Shown piece by piece: positions 20,055-28,364 of a stretch of 62,814 bases of DNA. The notes beneath the pieces are model-generated. The model had not been told where the DNA came from, ran no database searches, and saw nothing but the letters and a program-made list of their open reading frames with translations. A program made the translations under genes and the position numbers. Numbering within the stretch: position 1 is the first letter of the stretch; the number at the start of each line of letters is the position of its first letter. Where the stretch lies: assembly GCA_947491025.1 (NCBI GenBank), contig CANLIC010000028.1, positions 1-62,814 of the forward strand, written 5' to 3'. Source of the stretch: Myxococcales bacterium (GTDB lineage: Bacteria; Myxococcota_A; UBA9042).

Positions 20055-20626
20055 CCGATGCGCTCGGCCGCAAAGCCGACGCCTACGCCTCCCTGGCCCA
20101 CCTCGGCCAGTGGCGGGTCGAGGCGCTCGGCCCCGCTTGCGGCGTCGGCTACATCGAGCACCCGCGCGCCGTGGCCCGCATCCTCCGCGAGATGCACCCG
20201 GATCCCGCGCTCCACGCCAGCCTGGTCCAGCAGATCGCGCTGCTGCACCGTACATTGTGGCGCGGCAATGCCGACCCCGACCAGCTTGAGCTCGTCTTCG
20301 GCCGCGAGGTGGCCGCAGGGGTGCGCCTGCTCTCGCCTTGGCTGCGGGCGCGTCCCGCCACCCACAAGGACGAGGACACCTACTGGCCGCGCCTGCCGCG
20401 GGCGCCGCGCGTGCTGCGCGCAGTGGTCGGCGCCGCGTGGCTCGACGAGCTCGACGCCGCCGGCCGCTGGCCGCAGGCCTATGACTCCGTTGCCCTGCGC
20501 GCTGAGGTACAGGACCGGGTCTTGCCGCTGCTGCACGACGATCCGTGGCTATCGATGATGCTCGAGGCCAGCCTCGACGCCATCGATGCCGACGCCGGCG
20601 ACGACGCGTTGACCGAGGCCCCTTAG
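20051..20626 (+). CDS. Unknown 191-residue protein at the end of the ArsA-M16 operon
   Basis: No family recognised. The ATG overlaps the stop of the preceding M16-like gene (ATGA). The protein is soluble-looking, mostly helical and acidic, with conserved-looking blocks GVGYIEHPRAVARILREMHPD, RVLRAVVGAAWLDELDAAGRW and LPLLHDDPWLSMMLEASL. No signal peptide, membrane segment or metal motif is seen, so it is probably cytoplasmic like the ArsA-type ATPase. Its last four bases overlap the convergent mutY stop. Confidence 0.72.
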   Translation: MTDALGRKADAYASLAHLGQWRVEALGPACGVGYIEHPRAVARILREMHPDPALHASLVQQIALLHRTLWRGNADPDQLELVFGREVAAGVRLLSPWLRARPATHKDEDTYWPRLPRAPRVLRAVVGAAWLDELDAAGRWPQAYDSVALRAEVQDRVLPLLHDDPWLSMMLEASLDAIDADAGDDALTEAP

Positions 20627-21813
20627 GGCGCCGACGATGACTGAAGCCCCAGCTCAAGCAGCCGGACACCGAGCCGACTGACGCCATCGCCGTCGCCGTT
20701 CAGGCTCGCCGCATCGCGCAGGCCGGCGTCGACAAAGCCCATGGCCAGCGCTGCCGCCCGCAGCTCGCCCAGCGCCGGGGTCAACGCCGCCGCCGCGAGG
20801 TGCGCCACCTCCGCCTTGACCGTGTAGCGGCGATGGGTCAGCACATGCTCAAGCGTTCCTGCCGGCGCCACCCGCGCCCCGAGCCCCAGCAGCAGCGCCC
20901 GCAACGGCGCCAGTCCGGGGTCGCTGCGCAAGACGCCTTCCACCATCGGCGGCTGCCAGAGCCCTGCCCAGCGGCCCCGCGAGGGTCGCTGCAGCAACCA
21001 GGCCTCGTCTCGGCCGCTCGTGCCCCGCGCTAGCACCACCAGGGCCTCGGCCTGTACGGCGGTCGGCGGTCGCCTGGGCGACTTGCGCGGCAGCGAGTCG
21101 GCGATGCCGAGGGTCTCGCCCCTGCAGCCAACCCGCACCGGGCAGTTGCCGCAGGTCGGCCGGCGTGGCGCGCACACGCTGGCGCCCAGCTCCATCAGCG
21201 CTTGATTCCACCGGCTCGGATCGCCGCGCGCCGGCCCGTCGGCGTCGAGCTCGGCGCCGGCAAATCGCCACAACAGCGCCGCGCCTGCCGGGCCATCCAC
21301 CTCCATCTCCAGAGCGTGCCAGCGGGCGAGGACCCGCGCGACGTTGCCGTCGACCAGGGCCGTGGGCAACCCGTGGCCGATGGAGCGCAGAGCGCCGGCC
21401 GAGTAACGGCCGATGCCCGGCAGCGCCAGCAGCGCAGCCTCGTCGTGCGGTAGCACGCCGCCGTGCCGGCCGACGACGGCGCGCGCCGCGGCGTGGAGGT
21501 TGCGGGCGCGGCGGTAGTAGCCAAGGCCCGCCCATGCGGCCACCACGGCCTCCTCCTCAGCCGCGGCCAGCGCCTGCAGGGTTGGGAAGCGCTCCAGCCA
21601 GCGGCGAAAAGGGCCGACGACCGTCTCGACCCGTGTCTGCTGAAGCATCAGCTCGCTGAGCAGCACATGGTAGGGGTCGGGGTGCGGGCCCGGGCCTTGG
21701 TGGCGCCACGGCAACTCGCGTTGGTGCTCGACGTACCACGTGAGCAGCGCCCGCTGGCGCTCCAGGTCGACGACAAGGGGCGCTTGTGGGCTTGGCGCTG
21801 CTTCGCGCCTCAT
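20623..21813 (-). CDS. mutY: A/G-specific adenine DNA glycosylase
   Basis: Removes adenine mispaired with 8-oxoguanine. The 396-residue protein has the full MutY set. SELMLQQT carries the proton donor Glu54. The helix-hairpin-helix GIGRYSAGALRSIG is followed by VDGNVARVL with catalytic Asp155. A 4Fe-4S loop has the exact Cys-X6-Cys-X2-Cys-X5-Cys spacing (CAPRRPTCGNCPVRVGC). The C-terminal half is the NUDIX-like domain that reads 8-oxoG (RWAGLWQPPMVEG, then LEHVLTHRRYTV). The ATG overlaps the stop of the upstream membrane-anchored protein, making mutY the last gene of a six-gene envelope/signalling operon, which is an odd place for a repair gene. Confidence 0.96.
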   Translation of the reverse strand: MRREAAPSPQAPLVVDLERQRALLTWYVEHQRELPWRHQGPGPHPDPYHVLLSELMLQQTRVETVVGPFRRWLERFPTLQALAAAEEEAVVAAWAGLGYYRRARNLHAAARAVVGRHGGVLPHDEAALLALPGIGRYSAGALRSIGHGLPTALVDGNVARVLARWHALEMEVDGPAGAALLWRFAGAELDADGPARGDPSRWNQALMELGASVCAPRRPTCGNCPVRVGCRGETLGIADSLPRKSPRRPPTAVQAEALVVLARGTSGRDEAWLLQRPSRGRWAGLWQPPMVEGVLRSDPGLAPLRALLLGLGARVAPAGTLEHVLTHRRYTVKAEVAHLAAAALTPALGELRAAALAMGFVDAGLRDAASLNGDGDGVSRLGVRLLELGLQSSSAP

Positions 21814-22901
21814 GGCCGGCGGTTGGCGCTGGCTCCGGTCGGGGTCACAGCTGTCGCGGCGTCGAGCGCCGGCGTCGCCGCCGCACCCAGCGCGACGCCA
21901 CTCACGTCCAGGGCGCCGCCCACCGCCTCAGCCGCTTCTTCCGGCTGCTGCGCATTCGGCGGCCCCGACGGACCCACCATGCGGAGCTCGAAGCAGAGCT
22001 GCCGCCAGCGATGGTCCGCTGCGGAGAGCTCAAGTTCGACCGGCAGGCCGCGCTCGCCAGGCGCCAACGCGGCGTGCAACGTGTGCCAGCCAAAGTCGCC
22101 CCGCGGCAGGCGCGTCTCGAGCTTGACCACGGCCCCGACGCGGAGCCGAAGCAGCACGTCGCTGCCCTCCTCGTGGCGGACGGCCCAGAGACGATTGCCG
22201 ATGCGACCGACCAGCGCAGTGGCGGCTGGCACCTTCGGCCACCGCAGCCGCAGCAAAGCACCGTCAGGGTGCGGCGTGGCGTAGACGCAGCGTCGCCGGC
22301 TATGACCCGCTTCGTGGATGCCGTAGCCCACGCTGCGCCACCACTCGCCGGCGCAGTGCTGCCGCGTTCCATCCCAGCGGCATCGCTCTTCCGGCCCCTT
22401 CCCTCCGTCTGCGATGCGCACCATCTCGGCGCGATCGAGCGCGCGGCCGAGGTCGAGCACGGTGTCGCTTGGCTTCGGGCGCAGCCGCGCCAGCTCGACC
22501 GTCGGCGACAGGGCGGAAGCGGCGTCGCCATCGCCGCCGAAAGTCCGACGCAGCTCAACCGTCCCGAGGTGATCGATCTCTTGGGCGAACTCCGGAGGCG
22601 CCCGCAGCAGCCACAGCCGCTGGACACCGTCCAGCTCCCACGCCGTCAGCGGCGACGAAGGGATCCACGCATCGGCGAGATTCAGGCCGCGGCCGGCGAA
22701 GGCAGCCTCGAAGTGGGCGCGCTCCTGGGCCGCCCACGCCGGCAGAAAGGCAATACGATCACCAGGCTGTACCTCTGCAGCCACCAAGGCCGCCGCTGCC
22801 ACCAGCGCCGCCGTCTCCGGTGTCCGCGCGTTGCGCTCGTGGCGCGCGCCCGAGTCCCAAACCGCCACTGCGCATAGCCCAAGCAGCGCCAGCCCGGCCA
22901 A
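21810..22901 (-). CDS. Unknown membrane-anchored or exported protein
   Basis: About 363 residues, no family recognised. It begins with a hydrophobic segment (AGLALLGLCAVAVW) and continues with mixed alpha/beta sequence. The first half has PGDRIAFLPAWAAQERAHFEAAF and AWELDGVQRLWLL. A Cys-containing region (EERCRWDGTRQHCAGEWW) follows, then a beta-rich second half with VKLETRLPRGDFGWHTLHAAL. The layout suggests one N-terminal anchor and a periplasmic domain. The start is uncertain: TTG at 22901 has no good ribosome binding site, whereas GGAGG about 55 bases upstream precedes a CTG that would add residues LHDWPDEQPIGPW before the anchor. It overlaps mutY by ATGA. Confidence 0.68.
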   Translation of the reverse strand: MAGLALLGLCAVAVWDSGARHERNARTPETAALVAAAALVAAEVQPGDRIAFLPAWAAQERAHFEAAFAGRGLNLADAWIPSSPLTAWELDGVQRLWLLRAPPEFAQEIDHLGTVELRRTFGGDGDAASALSPTVELARLRPKPSDTVLDLGRALDRAEMVRIADGGKGPEERCRWDGTRQHCAGEWWRSVGYGIHEAGHSRRRCVYATPHPDGALLRLRWPKVPAATALVGRIGNRLWAVRHEEGSDVLLRLRVGAVVKLETRLPRGDFGWHTLHAALAPGERGLPVELELSAADHRWRQLCFELRMVGPSGPPNAQQPEEAAEAVGGALDVSGVALGAAATPALDAATAVTPTGASANRRP

Positions 22902-23003
22902 CAGGCGCGTCCACGGGCCGATGGGCTGCTCGTCGGGCCAGTCGTGTAGCAGAAGCGACCTCCGCCCGCGCCGCCCGCAGCGCGGCCGCGGCGAGTGTGC
23001 CGA

Positions 23004-24395
23004 TCACAGCGCGTGGCGCAAGCCTGCGGCCAAGGTCCAGCCCTGGCCCTCGACGGAGGTGCCTCCGACCGGGTCATCGCTGGCCCGCGACAGCGCCGTC
23101 CTTCGCGGCAGATGCGCCACGGAGGCTCCGACGTCGAGCAGGAGCCCCGGGGCCCCAGCGGGCAGGCGCCACAGCACGAGACCAGCGCCGAGGGCCGCGG
23201 TCACGCTTGGGCCGTCGAGGTACTTGGCCGTCCCCGTAGCGCGCGGCAGCGGCGTCGGCCGAATTCCGGCACCGGCGCGCAGCGTCAACCAGCGCAAGGC
23301 CTGCCACTCGCCGCCAGCGCGAACTTGCACGATGTCCTTGGCACCCATCGCCACCGGCACGCTCGCCATCTGCGCCAGCGCTTTCGCCGCTGAGGGATCG
23401 CCGGCGAGCGCGGCATCATCGGCCGTCACGACGACGCTTGGCCCGAGGGGCGGCATCGCGCTCCAGCGCTCGTAACGTACCGAGGCCAGCAGCATCAGCC
23501 GCTCTCGCGGTGCCCAACGACCCGCAAGGGCAGCGGTCCACGGCGCCCCCATGCCGACGCCGGAGACCCGGTAGTGGACCTGCCCCAGCTCTGCGACATC
23601 GGCTCGAAGCGGCAAGTGGTAGGGGACCTCTGAGGCCTGGCGCACCACCAAGGCCAGGCGCAGATCGTGCCGCAGCGCGTAACGCACGCCGACCGCAAAG
23701 GTCACTCGGCTCCAGAGGTCCACCTCGAGGACCTGCTCGTCGATCTCGCCCCGCAAGGCCGAGAGGTCGACCGTCGTCTGGCCCTGCAGCGACGCCAGCA
23801 GCTGAGCCGTAACCCCGACCTCGAGCCCAGGCAGCAACCGCGCCCCGACGCCGAGGCCGAGCAATAGCCGATCGTCGAGCGCCTCGACCAGGGGCAGCTG
23901 CGGTCGCCGCGGTTCGTGCGACAACACGCGGGTGGCGCCGTCGACCGGCAAGTGCAAGAAGCCGCCGACGCCCAGCCTTCCGCCCAGGACCCCTTGCAGC
24001 GGCGAGGCGACGGCGAGCTGGCCGAGCACCCGCGACTGCGGCCTCAAGGCCGGAAACGCCTCCGCGCCGCGCAGCTGCTCCACCCGGTACGCCGGCAGCG
24101 TCACCATGGCACCTAGGCCCGCCTGCAGCGTCGGCAGGCCCGCCAGCTGCGCCGGGTTCTCGTAGACGACGTCGGCGCCGACGCTCTCCGCCTCGGTGGA
24201 TCCGGCCAAGGCGAGTGCCCGCGGGCCAAAGCCGCGCAGGTGCGCCGTATCTGCCGCTGCCGGCAAGGCGACGCCGAGGGCGAGGCCAAGGCAAAGGCAA
24301 GCGCCGAAACGGAGCGCGCCCTGCCAGCACGCCCCTCCGCGACCCACTGCCCGCTGCTGCCCGGGCGCCGCGCGCACCCCCAGCCACCCACTCAT
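23004..24395 (-). CDS. FadL/OmpP1-type outer membrane beta-barrel protein
   Basis: 463 residues. The signal peptide region (FGACLCLGLALGVALPAAAD) is followed by the FadL-family N-terminal pattern FGPRALALAGSTEA and VYENPAQLAGL. Alternating beta strands follow to the end (WSRVTFAVGVRYALRHDLRLALVV, MLLASVRYERWSAM, WLTLRAGAGIRPTPL), closing with a barrel-like last strand (GWTLAAGLRHAL). The family moves hydrophobic compounds across the outer membrane. The operon pairs it with a polysaccharide deacetylase and a two-component system, so a role in envelope sensing or lipid traffic is possible. Its start overlaps the deacetylase stop by four bases. Confidence 0.86.
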   Translation of the reverse strand: MSGWLGVRAAPGQQRAVGRGGACWQGALRFGACLCLGLALGVALPAAADTAHLRGFGPRALALAGSTEAESVGADVVYENPAQLAGLPTLQAGLGAMVTLPAYRVEQLRGAEAFPALRPQSRVLGQLAVASPLQGVLGGRLGVGGFLHLPVDGATRVLSHEPRRPQLPLVEALDDRLLLGLGVGARLLPGLEVGVTAQLLASLQGQTTVDLSALRGEIDEQVLEVDLWSRVTFAVGVRYALRHDLRLALVVRQASEVPYHLPLRADVAELGQVHYRVSGVGMGAPWTAALAGRWAPRERLMLLASVRYERWSAMPPLGPSVVVTADDAALAGDPSAAKALAQMASVPVAMGAKDIVQVRAGGEWQALRWLTLRAGAGIRPTPLPRATGTAKYLDGPSVTAALGAGLVLWRLPAGAPGLLLDVGASVAHLPRRTALSRASDDPVGGTSVEGQGWTLAAGLRHAL

Positions 24396-25351
24396 GCAGC
24401 GCGCCGGGTCAACACAAGCGGCGGATCTTTGGCCGTGGCGTCGGCCACCGCCGAGAGCGTGTCGAAGCGGGCGGCCGTGAACATCGCCCGCAGCTTGTCT
24501 TCGACACCGTCAAGACCGACGTAGTACTTGAAGCGCCGCGCCGCTGGCAGCGCCATGCGCGGCTGTGTCGGGTCGATCTCCCGCGGGTGCAGGTAGATCA
24601 CCGCCGGCTCGTCGGCGTGGCTGGCTCGGCGCAGCAGGGTCAGCAGCGCCTGCTTGGGCAACAAGCGCAGGTAACCGCCACCGGTCCAGGGCAGCTCGCT
24701 GCCGGCGAGTCGGAAGGGGACGACCGGCACTTCCATGAGCCGGGCGCCACCGGGTGCCCAGATCTCGAAGGGCCGCCGACGCGCCAGTGGCCACCCGCCG
24801 TGGGCACGCCGCGACAGGAAGAGGCTGGCATCCATGCGCATGCCGCGTGACGCCAGGATATCGAACGCCCACGCTTCGTTGGGGCCGATTGAGAAGCCCG
24901 GGGCGCGAAAGCACTCCACCCGCGGCGCGCCCGCGGCGTGAAGGGCCTCCAGGCTGCGATCCAGGTCGCGCGCGAATTCGCCCGGCGTCTGCGACGACAC
25001 CAGCGCGTGGCCATAAGAGTGCGAGCCGATCTCGTGGCCGTGCCGTGCGATCTCGGCGACGACGGCCGGGTGGTGCTCAGCGACCCACCCGAGGATGAAG
25101 AAGGTCGCCCGCTGGCCATAGGCGTCCAGCAGCTGCAGCAGCGCCCGCGTGTTGGCCTCGACCCGGCTTGGCTGCAGAGGCCAGCTCGAGGGGTCCGGCG
25201 CGCCGGCGCAGTCGAGAACGTGGAACCAGTCTTCGACGTCGATCGACAGCGCGTGCACCGTCGCCGCGGCGCGGGCATCGCGGCCCCCCGGCCCCTCCCC
25301 CGGAAGGCCGAAAGGAAGGCCGGAACCTCCGTTCTCCCTGCGCTGCGTCAT
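24392..25351 (-). CDS. Polysaccharide deacetylase of the PEP-CTERM/XrtA (DUF3473) type
   Basis: 319 residues with a NodB-homology domain: SIDVEDWFHVLD near the N-terminus carries the Asp pair; RATFFILGWVAEHHP and GHEIGSHSYGH supply the His ligands; FRAPGFSIGP is the catalytic-base region. The C-terminal half (GGGYLRLLPK, YLHPREIDPTQPRM, YYVGLDGVEDKL) is the DUF3473 extension typical of deacetylases found in exopolysaccharide/PEP-CTERM loci. It should remove acetyl groups from an extracellular polysaccharide. No exosortase is in this window. No clear signal peptide is seen, as is common in this subfamily. It is coupled to the kinase and FadL-like genes by four-base overlaps. Confidence 0.9.
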   Translation of the reverse strand: MTQRRENGGSGLPFGLPGEGPGGRDARAAATVHALSIDVEDWFHVLDCAGAPDPSSWPLQPSRVEANTRALLQLLDAYGQRATFFILGWVAEHHPAVVAEIARHGHEIGSHSYGHALVSSQTPGEFARDLDRSLEALHAAGAPRVECFRAPGFSIGPNEAWAFDILASRGMRMDASLFLSRRAHGGWPLARRRPFEIWAPGGARLMEVPVVPFRLAGSELPWTGGGYLRLLPKQALLTLLRRASHADEPAVIYLHPREIDPTQPRMALPAARRFKYYVGLDGVEDKLRAMFTAARFDTLSAVADATAKDPPLVLTRRAA

Positions 25352-26544
25352 GCGGCCTCCTCGTCGCCGCCAGACTTGCGGGCTGCCGGTTGGGCGATGA
25401 TGCCTTCGGCAACGCTAGCGACCCGCATGGTCTCGCGCTGTTCGCGCGAATCGCGCTCTGGCAGCCGCAGCTCGACGCAGAGCCCGCCACCCGGACGCGG
25501 GCGCGCGCTCGCGCTGCCACCATGGGCCTCGCAGATCGTGCGCGCGAGGTAGAGGCCGAGCCCAGTGCCGCCGGTGCGTGCGCTGCGTGAGCGATCGATG
25601 CGGGCGAATGGCTCGAATGCCCGCGCGCACTGCTCCTCGCTGAGGCCGGCGCCGCGATCCATCACCCGAATGACGACCTCGCCCGATTCGCGCTTGGCTT
25701 CTACCCGCAGCGCGGGGCGGTGGCCCTCCGGAGCTGCGCCGCCATCGGCATCGGGGCTCGTCGCGTGCTGGATGGCGTTCTCGACCAGGGTGGAGACCAC
25801 ACGATCGATGGCGTTTTCGTCGAGCAAAAGCTGGCTGTCCCCGGTGTCGATCGCCAACTCGACGTCCCAGCCCAAGCGCAACAAGCGCCGCTGCTCGCGC
25901 ATCATGACAGTGGTGACCAGCGCTTCGACACGTACTGGCTTGCGGGTCAGCAGCACCCGCTGACTGCTGACGCGCTGGGTCTCGAGCAAGCGCGAGATGT
26001 GGCGCTCCAGCAGGTCCACTTCTTCGCGAATGCCCTCGATGAGCTCACGCAACTCGGCGTCGGCGTCGCCACGGCCCATCTCGATGAGCTCGAGCGCAAT
26101 GTTGATGCGCGCCAACGGGGAACGCAGCTCGTGGCTGACGCCCGCAAGGAGGTCGCGCTGGGCGTGGAGCAGCCGCATCGTCCGCGCTGCCAGTACGTTG
26201 ACGGCACGCCCGAGCGCGCCGACGTCGTCCTCAGACTCCGGCAGAGCCACCTCAAGGTCACCGCCTGCGAGCGCCCGCGCCGCGTCGCGCATCTCGCAGA
26301 GCCGCGCCTGCAGCACGCTCCGGTGGCGCTGCACCAGGCCAACCATGGCGACGATGACGCCGAGGGCCACCACGATGGCAGCGAACACCGCGCCGCCCGC
26401 GCCCTGCCAGCGGAACCCCGGTATCGCGCGGACCAGCAGCGCTCCAGCAGTCGACAGCGCGGCGAGGCCAAGCGCCGCCAGGGCGAGCAAGATGCGATCG
26501 CTGCGGTCGCTGGCGGAGCGAGCTTCCGCGGCGGCGGTCGACAC
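25348..26544 (-). CDS. HAMP-domain sensor histidine kinase
   Basis: 398 residues. Two membrane helices (about 18-40 and 50-72) enclose a very short periplasmic loop, so sensing is probably within the membrane or through another protein. A HAMP domain spans about 73-125. The H-box is LLAGVSHELRSPLARIN with phospho-acceptor His138. The N-box is VVSTLVENAIQHATS, and the G-boxes are VMDRGAGLSEE and GTGLGLYLA. This is a complete OmpR-pathway kinase. It lies five bases after the response regulator gene and overlaps the deacetylase gene downstream, so the regulators lead the operon they may control. Confidence 0.95.
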   Translation of the reverse strand: MSTAAAEARSASDRSDRILLALAALGLAALSTAGALLVRAIPGFRWQGAGGAVFAAIVVALGVIVAMVGLVQRHRSVLQARLCEMRDAARALAGGDLEVALPESEDDVGALGRAVNVLAARTMRLLHAQRDLLAGVSHELRSPLARINIALELIEMGRGDADAELRELIEGIREEVDLLERHISRLLETQRVSSQRVLLTRKPVRVEALVTTVMMREQRRLLRLGWDVELAIDTGDSQLLLDENAIDRVVSTLVENAIQHATSPDADGGAAPEGHRPALRVEAKRESGEVVIRVMDRGAGLSEEQCARAFEPFARIDRSRSARTGGTGLGLYLARTICEAHGGSASARPRPGGGLCVELRLPERDSREQRETMRVASVAEGIIAQPAARKSGGDEEAA

Positions 26545-26549
26545 GGCGG

Positions 26550-27254
26550 CTACGCCTCGGTCTCGGTCTCGGCGGCAAGCATATAGCCCGTGCCCCAGAC
26601 GGTCTTGATGCGGCCAGGCCGACGCGGATCGGGCTCGATCTTGGCGCGCAAGTTCTTGACGTGGACGTCGATCGACCGGTCATAGGCGGCGTAGCCAACG
26701 CCCCGCAACATGTCCATGAGCGCGTCTCTGGAGAGCACCTGGCCAGGGTGGCGCATGAAGCAGCGCAACAGGTCGAACTCGGTGGTCGTGAGGTGTACGG
26801 GATTTCCGTCCACCGCGACGGTCCGGCGCGACGGGTCGAGCTCGATGCCAGCCGACTTGAGCGACGCAGCCCGCTTGGCGGCGCCGCTGCCTTGGTCGAC
26901 GCGCCGCATGACGGCCCGGACGCGTGCCACCAACTCTCGCGGGTTGAATGGCTTGGCCAGATAGTCATCGGCGCCCAGCTCCAAGCCGACCACCCGATCG
27001 TTCTCAGCGCCCTTGGCGGTGAGCATGATGATCGGCACGTCGGACGACTGTCGCACGCGCCGCAGCACCTCGAAGCCGTCCAGGCCCGGGAGCATCACGT
27101 CGAGCACCACGAGGTCGAAGACCTCCGTCGAGGCGCGCTTGGCGCCTTGCAGGCCATCGGTGACGAGTTCGACGTTGAATCCCTCGGGGCGCAGCAGCCG
27201 CTCCAGCAGATTGCCGAGGCGTACGTCGTCGTCAATCAAGAGTACACGCGCCAC
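26550..27254 (-). CDS. OmpR/PhoB-family response regulator
   Basis: 234 residues. The receiver domain has the acidic pair at 8-10, phospho-acceptor Asp52 in VLDVMLPGLDG, Thr79 and Lys101 (YLAKPF). The C-terminal winged helix starts about 140 and contains the typical HLTTTEFDLLRCFMRHPGQVLSRDAL and YDRSIDVHVKNLRAKIEPDP. It is the first gene of the regulator-kinase-deacetylase-FadL-unknown-MutY run. The Shine-Dalgarno is GGAGGGAA just before the ATG. Output promoters are not visible from the sequence. Confidence 0.96.
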   Translation of the reverse strand: MARVLLIDDDVRLGNLLERLLRPEGFNVELVTDGLQGAKRASTEVFDLVVLDVMLPGLDGFEVLRRVRQSSDVPIIMLTAKGAENDRVVGLELGADDYLAKPFNPRELVARVRAVMRRVDQGSGAAKRAASLKSAGIELDPSRRTVAVDGNPVHLTTTEFDLLRCFMRHPGQVLSRDALMDMLRGVGYAAYDRSIDVHVKNLRAKIEPDPRRPGRIKTVWGTGYMLAAETETEA

Positions 27255-27309
27255 GTTCCCTCCTCGGCTCGCCCCCAGGCGTGCGTTTCAGGCCGCGCCC
27301 AAGGCGGCT

Positions 27310-27326
27310 GCCACGACGGCCGTGGC
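27310..27326. terminator. Hairpin between the HEAT-like gene and the response regulator
   Basis: GCCACG and CGTGGC pair around a five-base loop, immediately after the stop of the upstream minus-strand gene. There is no T-run, so its termination strength is unknown. It could separate the two transcripts. Confidence 0.3.
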
Positions 27327-27336
27327 GGGCTGGACG

Positions 27337-28254
27337 CTACTCTACTTTGACGCCGACCGGGACCCGCTTCAATTCTAGCCCTTGCGGACCACTCGGTCGA
27401 TCGCGCTCGATCTTCCCGCCACCGCGCAGCGACATCGGGCCCCGCACCGCGATCGTCTGGTACGAGATCTGGTGGGCCTGATCCCAGGTGCCAAACTCGA
27501 TCGCCGTAAGGCGCGCCAGCTTCAGGCCATTCTCGGCCACAGCCTCGCCGGCGGCGATGCTGGTCAGGACCGCATCGACCTCCGCCTGAATCCGCCGCTC
27601 GTCGTCGTCGTCCTGCGGCAGCGGCGCCGGCGGCAGACGACCGATCTGATCGAGGTCTGTCTTGCGGCGCTGCGCCTGACCGGCTGCCCATGCGAATAGG
27701 ACGCGCTCGTCGCCGCTCGTCGCCGTGGCGCTGGTCACGAGTTTGGCGATGTCACCGCCCGCAGCGACCAGGCCGAGCGCGATGATCACCCGCTGGCGCT
27801 GCCACTCGTCGACCTTTGGCAGCGTCGCCCAGAGCAGGTCTGCGCCGGCCGGCTTGCCGTGACGCACCACGCCAGCGATGGCCGCCAGGCGCAGGCCGAC
27901 GTCGTCGCTTTGCAGGGCCTCGCCGAGCAGGGGCAGCACCCGCGGATCGTCGATGCCAGAGACCACCTCCAACGACTTGCGGCGCTCGGCGACAGGCCGC
28001 TTTCCATCGCGCACATCGTCTGTGAGCGTCTCGACCGCCTCGGCGCCAAGCTGCGCGATTTGCGTCGTGACCCGCCCTGGATTGCCGACTGGCTCGCTGT
28101 GACGCGCCTCAAGAAGGCGTGGCACCTCGACCATGCGCCGGTGCGCCGTGACCGATCCGAAAATGAGGCCGCCCACACCGACGATGGCTACAGCCACCAG
28201 GCCCATTCTGACCCAGGCCTCTCGGTTGAAGCTCTGATCGTGCAAGCTCGCCAT
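27337..28254 (-). CDS. Unknown membrane-anchored protein with HEAT-like helices
   Basis: 305 residues from the ATG at 28254; a GTG at 28302 is possible but adds Arg-rich sequence. One membrane anchor (MGLVAVAIVGVGGLIFGSVTA, about 17-37) is followed by repeated helix pairs. These have HEAT-like spacing in DPRVLPLLGEALQSDDVGLRLAAIAGVVRHG and DEWQRQRVIIALGLVAAGG. An acidic linker (PQDDDDERR) precedes a final beta-rich part. The orientation is probably periplasmic. No enzyme motif is seen. It lies 82 bases upstream of the two-component operon, on the same strand. Confidence 0.72.
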   Translation of the reverse strand: MASLHDQSFNREAWVRMGLVAVAIVGVGGLIFGSVTAHRRMVEVPRLLEARHSEPVGNPGRVTTQIAQLGAEAVETLTDDVRDGKRPVAERRKSLEVVSGIDDPRVLPLLGEALQSDDVGLRLAAIAGVVRHGKPAGADLLWATLPKVDEWQRQRVIIALGLVAAGGDIAKLVTSATATSGDERVLFAWAAGQAQRRKTDLDQIGRLPPAPLPQDDDDERRIQAEVDAVLTSIAAGEAVAENGLKLARLTAIEFGTWDQAHQISYQTIAVRGPMSLRGGGKIERDRPSGPQGLELKRVPVGVKVE

Positions 28255-28364
28255 CGGTCTTATCCCACGCGTGGCGCGGCAGCGCTCACGGTCGAGCGCC
28301 ACACCACACGGCGCTACCCCATAGAGAAGCGTGCAGGGGCAGGACGTGCAAGGGCGCCGGAGCG

